DNA from: an uncultured Spartobacteria bacterium
GTDB lineage: Bacteria > Verrucomicrobiota > Verrucomicrobiia > Chthoniobacterales > Chthoniobacteraceae
Length of the DNA: 64,000 nt
Reading direction: 5' to 3'
Assembly (NCBI GenBank): GCA_903882875.1
Contig: CAIRYQ010000089.1
Span: forward strand, 1-64,000
The notes below the pieces were generated by a model, which saw nothing but the letters and a program-made list of their open reading frames with translations, was not told the DNA's origin and ran no database searches. How positions within the stretch are numbered: the first letter of the stretch is position 1; each line of letters opens with the position of its first letter. The translations under genes and the position numbers were made by a program. Positions 8,198-16,421 of this stretch are shown here, piece after piece.

Positions 8198-9487
8198 TTA
8201 TCCGACTTGCCCACCTGTGACGCCGCACTCCGGGCTCGGCGATTTCCCCGCCAACGCCAGCGCCTTCGCCTTTGCTGTCCCGTCGTGGTCGGCTTTCGCG
8301 TAGGCGCCGAAGTCGTTGAACCAGAATTTTTTTGCCCAGCGATACATCCAGTGCTGCTCGGGGATTTCCTCGCCGGGGAGCCATTGCGAAAAGCGGGGCT
8401 CCATGGCGTCGAGTTCGGCCATTGCGGTGCCGCGCAGCGTGGTGTCGCGTGCGCCGTGCTTCACGACGATCTGTTTCACGAGGTCGGGGCGTTCGAGGAC
8501 AACGCAGCCGCGCGTGTGCTGTGCGCTGAGGTCGCGGAAGTCTTTCAGGAATTCGCTGTCGCGCATCGTGGCGAAGACGCCGCGCTCGTCGCGGATGTTT
8601 TCCTTCGCAAACTGGATGATCGGGCACGGCTCGATGTCGCCGCGCGGGCTGACGTGGTGCGAGATGCCGTTGCTCATCGGGCACAGCGCCTGGCCGCGGT
8701 GATCGTAGTAGGCGTCAATCATCGCGATGGGCATCTTCGCGCGCATCTCGACGACGAAACGCCTTACGCGCACGAGTTGCTCGGGCCGCAGCGCGAGCGC
8801 GGGATTCATCTTCGGGCCGACCGGGCGATACGTGTGATACCAGACGTAGTGCGCGCCGATTTTGATCAGCTCGCGCAGCCATTCCTCGGTGCAAAGTTCG
8901 TCAATGTTCGTCTGGCACACGCTCGTGGCGACGCCGGTGAGGATGCGTTCGCGCAAGCAGTTTTGCAGACCGCGCATCGTGCGCGTGAAGACTTCCTTTT
9001 TTCCGCGGCGTTCGTCGCTCACGACCTCGCGGCCCTCGATGCTCACGAGCGGCGTGGCGTTGCCGATCTGCCGCAGGCGCTTCGCGATTTTCTCCGTGAT
9101 GAACTGGCCGTTCGTGAAAACCTGAAAGTAGCAGTCCGGGTGCGCCGCGAGGAGGTCGAGCAGTTCCGGGTGCATGAACGGCTCGCCGCCGAGGATGCCG
9201 AAAAACGCGTTCCCGTGCGCCTTCGCGTCGGTGATCGTGCGGTTCAGCGTGTCGAGATCGATCTCCGTGCGTTCGGCCTCCACGTCCACCCAGCAGCCCT
9301 GGCAGCGCAGGTTGCAGGAGTTCAAAATCGAGAGGTAGAGAAAGGGCGGAAAATATTCGCCGCGCTTGATGCGGCGCTTGAATTTCTCGATGGAGAGCAG
9401 GCCCTTCACTCCGAAGTTCCACATGAATTTTCCGAGCAACCGCATGTCGGTGGTGCGGAGGATGCGGAGGGCGAGCTGTGGAAACAT
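8198..9487 (-). CDS. Radical SAM protein
   Basis: A 429-residue radical S-adenosylmethionine enzyme. The cluster-binding motif C58-x3-C62-x2-C65 sits in SCNLRCQGC, followed by the SAM-contact segment GILGGEPF. The C-terminal half has further cysteines (ALCPMSNG, IEPCPIIQF) that could hold an auxiliary cluster, as in SPASM-type proteins. It is distantly similar in layout to the HpnH protein encoded at 25300-26628, but lacks its neighbours. I start it at the ATG at 9487, which opens on MFPQLALRIL; a longer frame to 9556 adds an unlikely arginine-rich leader. Substrate unknown. The gene is alone, convergent with the toxin pair and followed on the left by a small palindrome around 8146-8163. Confidence 0.88.
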   Translation of the reverse strand: MFPQLALRILRTTDMRLLGKFMWNFGVKGLLSIEKFKRRIKRGEYFPPFLYLSILNSCNLRCQGCWVDVEAERTEIDLDTLNRTITDAKAHGNAFFGILGGEPFMHPELLDLLAAHPDCYFQVFTNGQFITEKIAKRLRQIGNATPLVSIEGREVVSDERRGKKEVFTRTMRGLQNCLRERILTGVATSVCQTNIDELCTEEWLRELIKIGAHYVWYHTYRPVGPKMNPALALRPEQLVRVRRFVVEMRAKMPIAMIDAYYDHRGQALCPMSNGISHHVSPRGDIEPCPIIQFAKENIRDERGVFATMRDSEFLKDFRDLSAQHTRGCVVLERPDLVKQIVVKHGARDTTLRGTAMAELDAMEPRFSQWLPGEEIPEQHWMYRWAKKFWFNDFGAYAKADHDGTAKAKALALAGKSPSPECGVTGGQVG

Positions 9488-9604
9488 GGTGCGGCAGAGT
9501 GGAGCATCGGCGCGCGTTTTCAAAAGGAAACGTCTGCGGCACAAAAATCCCGGCACCTACGACGCGGATTGCGCAGGTGCCGGGTTCTTGGATTCAGCCT
9601 AGGC

Positions 9605-10420
9605 TTAGCCTTCGGGATCAGGACGCCGCGGCTCGCCATCGGGCCGTGGAGCATCGGCGGGGGGACGTTCGCCGCGCGGACGGTCGCCTTCTCGGGGTGG
9701 TTCACCATCGCGAGGTCCACGGGCCTCCGGGCGCGGGCCTCCGTCGGGCCGCGCACCTTCCTGCGGGGCATCGGCACGAGGAGCGCCGCGTTCGCCATCC
9801 CGCGGACGGAATTCCCCCGGCGGACGTTCACTGTCCCGCGGGCCGCGTCCTTCGGGCCGCGCTCCGTCCCGCGGCGGCCCGCCGGCTTCCCCTCGGGGCT
9901 CGCCGCGTTCCTCGCGGTGCGGGCGGAATGCAGCGGGCGGGCGTTCGACATCCTGCGGTGGACGACTTTCGAAGCGCCCGTCATTACGCGGCCCGTCCAG
10001 CGGCGGTGCGAAACGGCGCGGCCCGCCGTCATCACGGGGCCCGTTGGGCGGCGCGTCGAAATTCCTGTGCGGATGGCCTTCCTGCGGCGCACCGGGCGGA
10101 CGGAATCCATCGCGGTGCATGGCCGGCGGCGGCGGGCCGAGCAGCGTCTCGATGGTGAGTTTTCCACCGTGCTCCGTTGCGAGCTTGCGCAGCGATTCTG
10201 AGGCGGCTGCGATTTCGTCCTCGGAGATGATGCCGTCGCCATTCTTGTCGAGCGTGGTGATGATGGGCCGCAGGTGAGGACGCCATGCGCGTTCGGGTCG
10301 GCCTTGCGGACGGCCTTCGCCGGGCGGCGGTCCCGGCGGGCGATTCTCCGGCTGCTGGGCGGTCGCGACTCCCGCGGGAAGCGCGAGCGCGAGCGCGATG
10401 ATGGCTGTGTAGTTTTTCAT
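9605..10420 (-). CDS. Exported EF-hand protein, Pro/Arg/Gly-rich
   Basis: A 271-residue secreted protein. A signal peptide is present (MKNYTAIIALALALPAGVATA). A single clear EF-hand calcium loop follows, DKNGDGIISEDE at about residues 56-67. The rest, from about residue 100, is a low-complexity tail dominated by Pro, Arg, Gly, Glu and Asp in patterns such as PRDGERGAP and RPPGEFRPRD, and is probably disordered. A much longer minus-strand frame continues upstream to 12193, but it is a shadow of the cytochrome gene; the signal peptide marks the true start at 10420. The leader just before the start reads CCAACCAAACCAAGCC with no Shine-Dalgarno. It may bind calcium or anionic polymers; no enzymatic role is visible. 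Confidence 0.85.
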   Translation of the reverse strand: MKNYTAIIALALALPAGVATAQQPENRPPGPPPGEGRPQGRPERAWRPHLRPIITTLDKNGDGIISEDEIAAASESLRKLATEHGGKLTIETLLGPPPPAMHRDGFRPPGAPQEGHPHRNFDAPPNGPRDDGGPRRFAPPLDGPRNDGRFESRPPQDVERPPAAFRPHREERGEPRGEAGGPPRDGARPEGRGPRDSERPPGEFRPRDGERGAPRADAPQEGARPDGGPRPEARGPRDGEPPREGDRPRGERPPADAPRPDGEPRRPDPEG

Positions 10421-10684
10421 GGCTTGGTTTGGTTGGCAGTGTGTTGTTTTGTCTGGAGCCGGACGCTGGGCGGCGGCGGTGAAGAAAGGACTCAGGCGGC
10501 TGGGCCGGATGGATGCTTCATTGAAAGACATAACCCCGCCGTCATTAAGCGCGTGTGTGCGGCTTTGCGGAAAAATGTGAAGCAAATGTAAATGTGCCCG
10601 ATTCGGGCGTACGCCTTCGATCCTGCATCGCCGTTTGCATTTCAAAGAAGCAATCTGCGTCAGGCTTTGAACTTCGAGCCCCCA

Positions 10685-13600
10685 ATGAAACTCAACGCCC
10701 CGCCTGTCTGTCGTCGTCACATTCATCTCACCGCGCTGTGCATTACGGCGATTCTTTCTGCCGCATCCGCGCACGCCGCCGACACACTGCCGAGCAAGAG
10801 CACCTACCAAAAGGCGTATGGCGTGACGAAGGGCACGGTCGAAGTGGATCCCGCGAAAGATCTGCCGCGCTATCCGGCGGTGGAACCGAAGGACGCGGTG
10901 GCGACTTGGAAAGTGAAGCCGGGTTTCCGCGTGAAGCTCGCGGCGAGCGAGTCGCAGTTGCGCAGCCCGATCGCCGTGTCGTTCGACGAGCGCGGGCGCA
11001 TGTTCGTGTGCGAGATGATTGACTACTCCGAGCGCCGCGACGAGACGCCGCACCTCGGCCGCGTCTCGATGATCGAAGACAAGGACGGCGACGGCATCTA
11101 CGAGACGAGCACCGTCTTTGCCGACGATCTGCCGTGGCCCACCGGCCTCATCTGCGCAAACGGCGGCGTGTATGTCATCGCCACGCCGGACATTTGGTTT
11201 TTCAAGGATACGAAGGGCACAGGCCGCGCCGACGTGCGCGAGAAAGTGTTCACCGGCTTCGGCACCGGGCTGAAGCTGCTCAATGTGCAGGGCCTCGCGA
11301 ACTGCCCGCAGTGGGGCCTCGACAACCGCATCCACATCCAAGCCGGCGGCGGCAATCGCGGCGTGGTCACATGCTTGAAGCGACCTGATTTGAAAGGCGT
11401 CGAACTCGGTGGAAAGGATTTTTGGTTCGATCCGCGCACCTACGAATTCGGACTCGAAGCGGGCGGCGCGCAATACGGCATGAGCTTCGATGACTTCGGG
11501 CGGAAGTTTGCGTGCAGCAATTCCGATCACCTCCAGTATTTCGTGTACGACGATCGCTACGCCGCGCGGAACCCGTTCTTCTCGATGCCCAACTCGCGCC
11601 AGAGCATCGCCGCGGACGGCGGCGCTGCGGAAGTCTATCGCATCAGTCCCGACGAGCCGTGGCGCATCGTGCGCACGCGCTGGCGCATCGCTGGCGTGGT
11701 GAAAGGAATGGTCGAGGGTGGCGGACGCGTGAGCGGCTACTTCACCGGCGCGACCGGCACGACGATGTATCGCGGCGACGCTTACGGCGAAGATTTCCGC
11801 AACAACGCATTCGTCGGCGACGCCGGCGGCCAGCTCGTGCATCGGAAGAAAATCTACCCCGACGGCGTGTCGCTCGTCGGCAAGCGCCCGGACGACGAGC
11901 AGAACTTCGAGTTCGCCGCGAGCAAGGACACATGGGTGCGCGTGGTGAATTTCGCCAACGCGCCCGACGGCTGCCTGCACGTGATTGACATGTATCGCGA
12001 GGTCATCGAGCACCCGTGGAGCATCCCCGACGAGATCAAGAAACATCTCGACCTCAACAGTGGCAACGACCGTGGCCGCATCTACCGCATCGAGCCCGAT
12101 CGTGCCGATTGGCAGCGGCGTACGAGCGTGGATCTCAGCAAAGCCAGCACCGTCGAACTCGTGAAAACACTGGAGCATCCGAACGGCTGGCATCGCGACA
12201 CCGCCGCGCGCCTGCTCTACGAAAAGCAGGACAAGTCCGCCATTCCGCTGCTCGAAAAACTCGTGGGCGAATCACCGAGCGCAGTCGCAAAGCTGCACGC
12301 GCTTGGTGTCCTCGACGGTCTTGGTGCGCTGAGCCAGGCGACCGTAATCAAGGCGATGGCTGACGAGAACGAGCATGTGCGTGAGCGTGCGTTGCAACTC
12401 GCGGAGCATTTCAGGCTATTTCCTATTCCTAACCCCGAGATTTGGGATGCAGTGAAGCGCATGGCCGCCGATCCCGATCTGCGCGTGCGATTTCAAGCGG
12501 CACTCACTGCCGGTCAGTTCATCGATCACGACAAGCTCCGCGTGCTCCGCGACATCATCCGAGGTGACGCGGGTGATCCATGGATTTCAGCAGCAGTGCT
12601 CAGTGCGCCGCCGCACATCACGGATCTATTTTTCGGACTTTGGACGGACAAAGAGTTTTCGATTTCACCCGCGGGAAAAGACTTTCTCCGAAAGTTCGTT
12701 CAGTTGATCGGCGCAAAGAATGATCCGAAAGAAACCGCATCGGTGATGCGCCAGTTTACGCGTCACTCCGTTTCCCCTTCGATGATTCATTCCTTTGCCG
12801 AGGGGTTGAAGCGCGCAGGTTCAAGCATCGCAAAAGTGGACACGGACAACAAATTTGCCGCCGTCTTCGCGAACGCCGCTGCTACGGCAAACGATGCAAA
12901 GGCTGCGGATGCTGCGCGAATCGAAGCGATCCAACTCGTGATTCTTGACACGCCGAAACAGGCTCTGCCCACACTGCTTGCCTGTCTGGAAAAATCACAG
13001 CCGGAAGCCGTGCAGTCCGCAGGCGTCGCCGCGCTCGGGCAGTTTGGCGGCAGCGAAGTCACGTATGCGTTCATCGCGCACTGGTCGGATTTTTCCAAGA
13101 AGGCGCGCACCGCCGCGTTCGCCGTGATGCTTGCGCGCTCCGAGCGCGCGACTGCTCTGCTGAATGCGATTGAGGCGAAGAAAATTGTTGCGGGCGAACT
13201 CGCAGCTTCAGATGCGCAGGCGCTTTTCAAGCACAAGGATCCATCCGTCGCGAAGCTCGCGGACAAGGTGCTCGCGGAACTCAAGCCGCCGTCGCGCGAA
13301 TCGGTGATCGAGAAATTCAAGGGCGCGATCACCACGAAGGGCGACGCCGCGCGCGGGCGGCAGGTGTTCACGCAGCGCTGCGTGACGTGCCATCGCGCGG
13401 ACGGGCAGGGAATGCAGGTCGGGCCGGATTTGATCACGGTGAAGACGAAGGGCCGCGACGGGCTGCTCACCGCGATCCTCGATCCGAACAAGGAGGTCGC
13501 GCCGCAGTTCATCGCCTACAACGTCGAGATGAAGGACGGCCAGTCGTTCATCGGCCTCATCGCGAAGGACGATGCGACCGGGCTCACTTTGAAAATGATC

Positions 13601-13744
13601 GGCGGCGCGGAGCAGACGATCCCGCGCGCGCAGATCAAGGGCAGCAGTTCGTCCGGCCAGAGTCTCATGCCCGAGGGCATCGAGGCCGGGATGGATGTGC
13701 AGGCAATGGCTGACGTGCTCACTTTCATCGAGGAGTTGAAGTGA
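10685..13744 (+). CDS. PVC-type membrane-bound dehydrogenase with HEAT region and C-terminal cytochrome c domain
   Basis: A 1019-residue exported protein. Domain order: signal peptide (about 1-33, ending SAHAA), a six-bladed beta-propeller of the membrane-bound dehydrogenase type (about 65-475), a helical HEAT-like region (about 490-870), and a heme c domain with CVTCH in a RGRQVFTQRCVTCH context near residue 900, followed by GPDL. This is the PVC heme-binding architecture common in Planctomycetes and Verrucomicrobia, thought to oxidise sugars or related substrates in the periplasm. The natural substrate is not known. The stop overlaps the following GTG start (13741-13744), so it is coupled to the ceramidase-like gene. 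The in-frame start at 10592 adds an unlikely leader and is rejected because the signal peptide begins at 10685. Confidence 0.93.
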   Translation: MKLNAPPVCRRHIHLTALCITAILSAASAHAADTLPSKSTYQKAYGVTKGTVEVDPAKDLPRYPAVEPKDAVATWKVKPGFRVKLAASESQLRSPIAVSFDERGRMFVCEMIDYSERRDETPHLGRVSMIEDKDGDGIYETSTVFADDLPWPTGLICANGGVYVIATPDIWFFKDTKGTGRADVREKVFTGFGTGLKLLNVQGLANCPQWGLDNRIHIQAGGGNRGVVTCLKRPDLKGVELGGKDFWFDPRTYEFGLEAGGAQYGMSFDDFGRKFACSNSDHLQYFVYDDRYAARNPFFSMPNSRQSIAADGGAAEVYRISPDEPWRIVRTRWRIAGVVKGMVEGGGRVSGYFTGATGTTMYRGDAYGEDFRNNAFVGDAGGQLVHRKKIYPDGVSLVGKRPDDEQNFEFAASKDTWVRVVNFANAPDGCLHVIDMYREVIEHPWSIPDEIKKHLDLNSGNDRGRIYRIEPDRADWQRRTSVDLSKASTVELVKTLEHPNGWHRDTAARLLYEKQDKSAIPLLEKLVGESPSAVAKLHALGVLDGLGALSQATVIKAMADENEHVRERALQLAEHFRLFPIPNPEIWDAVKRMAADPDLRVRFQAALTAGQFIDHDKLRVLRDIIRGDAGDPWISAAVLSAPPHITDLFFGLWTDKEFSISPAGKDFLRKFVQLIGAKNDPKETASVMRQFTRHSVSPSMIHSFAEGLKRAGSSIAKVDTDNKFAAVFANAAATANDAKAADAARIEAIQLVILDTPKQALPTLLACLEKSQPEAVQSAGVAALGQFGGSEVTYAFIAHWSDFSKKARTAAFAVMLARSERATALLNAIEAKKIVAGELAASDAQALFKHKDPSVAKLADKVLAELKPPSRESVIEKFKGAITTKGDAARGRQVFTQRCVTCHRADGQGMQVGPDLITVKTKGRDGLLTAILDPNKEVAPQFIAYNVEMKDGQSFIGLIAKDDATGLTLKMIGGAEQTIPRAQIKGSSSSGQSLMPEGIEAGMDVQAMADVLTFIEELK

Positions 13745-15126
13745 GCACGCGCATCTCCCGCCGTCGTTTTCTTGGGACTTCCATTGCTGCCGGAGCCGCG
13801 GCGCTCGCATCATCTGCGAACGGTTCGGATTCTACGAAGTTCCGCATAGCGTCGTTCCGTTTCGATGTGACGCCGCCCGTCGGGCATCCGCTGTGCGGCG
13901 GATGGATCAAGCCTATGGTGGATTGCGACGATGCTCTCGAAGCGATCGGCTTTGTGCTGCTCGGCGCGGGGAAGCCGATTGTGATTTGCGCGGTGGATTG
14001 GACCGGCATTTTGAATGAGGCGCACGTCGCATGGCGCACGGCGCTCGCCGAGGCCGCTGGCACCACGCCGGATCGTGTCGCGGTGCAGTGCGTGCATCAG
14101 CACGACGCGCCGTTCGTCTGCCTGCATGCGGAGAAGCTCGTCGCCGAGCAGCAGGCTGGGCTGCGTGTCGTGGAGGTGGAATTTTTCCGCACCTGCCTCG
14201 CCCGCGCGCGCGATGCGGTGAAGGCCGCGCTGCCGCACGCGCGCCCGCTCACGCACATCGCGCACGGCGAGGGAAAGGTGACCGATGTTGCGGGCAATCG
14301 CCGCGTATTGCGCGATGGGGGCGGCAAGGTGCTGAAAATGCGCGGCAGTTCCTGCAGGGACGCGGAACTCATCGCGCTGCCCGAGGGCCTGATCGATCCG
14401 ATGCTGAAGACCGTCGCATTTTACGACGGTGCGGAAAAGATCGCGTCGTGCCACTACTTCGCGACGCACCCGATGAGCCATTACGGGAAAGGGCATGTCA
14501 GCAGCGATTTCGTCGGACTCGCGCGCAAGCGTCGGCAGAAGGAGGAGCCGGGCAGCACTCACATTTATTTCACTGGCTGCGCAGGAAATGTGGCCGCGGG
14601 AAAATACAACGACGGCACGCCCGAGGCGCGCGTGCGGCTCACGCAGCGGATTTTCGACGGCATCGTTGCATCGGAGAAATCACTGAGGCCCGTGCCCATC
14701 GCTGATGTCTCGTGGAGGACGCACGAGATTTTACCGACGACGAATCCCGTTTTCACCGCGGAGAAACTTCGCGCGATGGTCGCTGATCCGAAGAACGTCG
14801 CCGCGAACCGCATCCGCCCGGCGATGACGCTCGGCTGGATGCAGCGTCTGGAAAACCGGACTCCGATCGTGCTGAGCGCGCTGCATGTGGATGGCGCTGT
14901 GCTGCTGCACCTGCCTGCGGAATGTTTCGTCGAGTACCAGCTCCGCGCGCAGCAGATCGCGCCGTCGCGTTTCATCGCCACCGCAGCGTACGGTGATGGC
15001 GGGCCGTGGTACATCCCGGTGAAGGAGGAATATCCGCACGGCGGCTACGAGGTGAGCGTGGCGAACTGCTCGGACGACGTGGACGGCATCCTCACGCGCG
15101 GGATGCGCGAACTGCTCGGGGCGTAA
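13741..15126 (+). CDS. Tat-exported neutral ceramidase-like protein
   Basis: A 461-residue protein with a twin-arginine signal (SRRRFLGTSIAAGAAALA), so it is exported folded. The N-terminal domain resembles the neutral/alkaline non-lysosomal ceramidase family: FDVTPPVGHPLCGGW opens the fold, VQCVHQHDAP holds the first metal-ligand histidines, and HYFATHPMSHYGKGHVSSDF the second. Such proteins in this phylum are usually annotated as hypothetical ceramidase-like and may act on other amides. It begins with GTG overlapping the stop of the cytochrome gene, which points to co-expression. It ends 8 bases from the convergent DUF1552 gene. Confidence 0.85.
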   Translation: MSTRISRRRFLGTSIAAGAAALASSANGSDSTKFRIASFRFDVTPPVGHPLCGGWIKPMVDCDDALEAIGFVLLGAGKPIVICAVDWTGILNEAHVAWRTALAEAAGTTPDRVAVQCVHQHDAPFVCLHAEKLVAEQQAGLRVVEVEFFRTCLARARDAVKAALPHARPLTHIAHGEGKVTDVAGNRRVLRDGGGKVLKMRGSSCRDAELIALPEGLIDPMLKTVAFYDGAEKIASCHYFATHPMSHYGKGHVSSDFVGLARKRRQKEEPGSTHIYFTGCAGNVAAGKYNDGTPEARVRLTQRIFDGIVASEKSLRPVPIADVSWRTHEILPTTNPVFTAEKLRAMVADPKNVAANRIRPAMTLGWMQRLENRTPIVLSALHVDGAVLLHLPAECFVEYQLRAQQIAPSRFIATAAYGDGGPWYIPVKEEYPHGGYEVSVANCSDDVDGILTRGMRELLGA

Positions 15127-15134
15127 GTCGCGCG

Positions 15135-16409
15135 CTACGCGAGCCCCGGGATGCTCGTCTTCGTGCTGGAGCCGAAGGTGTCCGCCTCGACGTTCATGCG
15201 CTGGAGCATTTGCACGAAAAGATTGCACAGCGGCGTGTTGTTCTTCGTGTCGAGCGCGAGGTGCTGGCCGTGCTTGAACCCGCCGCCCGCGAGGAGTAGC
15301 GGGAGATTTTTCGTGTCGTGTGAATTCGCGTTCCCGAGGTTGCTGCCGAAGAGCACCATCGTGTTGTCGAGCAGCGCGCCGTTGCCTTCCTTCTTCGCCT
15401 TCAGCGCGGCGATCAATCCGCCGAGCGCATGCACTTCCGCTTCCTCGATGAGCTGGAGCTGTTTGAGCTTTTCGGGATCCTGGCCGTGATGCGAAAGTTC
15501 GTGGTGCGCCATCGTCACGCCGTCCACGAGCGGCACGTCGCCGCGGCCTTGTACGAGAATGGTGATGACCCGCGTGGAATCCGTCTGGAGCGCGAGCGGC
15601 ACGAGTTCGAAGAGCAGCTTCATGCGGCCGATGAGATCCTTCTCCTCGTTGATGTCCGTCGGCGGCTGTGCGTCCACTTTCGGCTTCGGCTTGCGCGCCC
15701 ATTCCTCGGCGAGCACGAGGCGCTGCTCCATCTCGCGGATGGAGGTGAAATATTCGTCCAGCTTGTCGCGGTCCGCCGCGCCGACGCGCGCAGCAAATCG
15801 CTTCGCCTGGCCCTGCACAGTGTCCATGATGCTGCGGCCTTCGCGAAGTTTTTGCATCTGCGCGGCGACGGCGTCCTTGGTGCCCTCGAGGAACAGCTTT
15901 GCAAAAATCTGCGACGGCTTCGCATCGGCGGGCAGCATCACGCCGCTGCGCGTGTAGCTCTGGCTGGTGCTGTTCGTGCCGAGCACGAGCGACGGAAAAC
16001 GCGTCTGAATGCCGATTTTTTCCGCGATGAACTGATCCAGCGAGATCGTGTTGCGGAATCCGCCGAGGCCGGGGTGTTTGGCAGAAGTGAGCCACGTCAT
16101 TTCCGAAGTGTGCCCGTCCGCGCCATTCTGCTCGGGATGCGAGACGCCGGAGAAAACGGTGAAGTCGTCGCGGTGATCCTTGATCGCCTGAAGATATGGC
16201 GTGAGAGCGTAGTCCCGTCCGCTTTCCTTCGGAAAAAGGCTCGGCGTGTAGATGCCGAGCGAGGTGCAAATCGCGACCATCCGGCGCGGCGCGGTGGCGT
16301 CGGCGGCGAGCGCGCGCGGCCACATGGCGTCGAGATAGGGAAGTGCGAGCGCGACGCCTGCGCCGCGGAGAAATGCGCGGCGGGAAATGGGTTGCTGGGC
16401 GATGTTCAT
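15135..16409 (-). CDS. DUF1552 protein, Tat-exported
   Basis: A 424-residue protein beginning with a twin-arginine signal (ISRRAFLRGAGVALALPYLDA). The body matches the DUF1552 family: VAICTSLGIYTPSLFP near the N-terminus, a GVSHPEQNGADGHTSE segment, and a late HHELSHHG motif. Function is unproven. The family almost always accompanies a DUF1592 cytochrome-type protein, as here: the upstream gene ends 12 bases before this start, so the two form an operon. The gene is complete. The C-terminus ends TKTSIPGLA. Confidence 0.92.
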   Translation of the reverse strand: MNIAQQPISRRAFLRGAGVALALPYLDAMWPRALAADATAPRRMVAICTSLGIYTPSLFPKESGRDYALTPYLQAIKDHRDDFTVFSGVSHPEQNGADGHTSEMTWLTSAKHPGLGGFRNTISLDQFIAEKIGIQTRFPSLVLGTNSTSQSYTRSGVMLPADAKPSQIFAKLFLEGTKDAVAAQMQKLREGRSIMDTVQGQAKRFAARVGAADRDKLDEYFTSIREMEQRLVLAEEWARKPKPKVDAQPPTDINEEKDLIGRMKLLFELVPLALQTDSTRVITILVQGRGDVPLVDGVTMAHHELSHHGQDPEKLKQLQLIEEAEVHALGGLIAALKAKKEGNGALLDNTMVLFGSNLGNANSHDTKNLPLLLAGGGFKHGQHLALDTKNNTPLCNLFVQMLQRMNVEADTFGSSTKTSIPGLA

Positions 16410-16421
16410 TTTGAAGTTCGG

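Noticed and set aside
9605-12193. An 862-codon minus-strand frame covering the EF-hand gene and much of the cytochrome gene
   Set aside because: Upstream of 10420 it is antisense to the well-supported cytochrome gene and has no recognisable domain. Only the signal-peptide-led part is kept.
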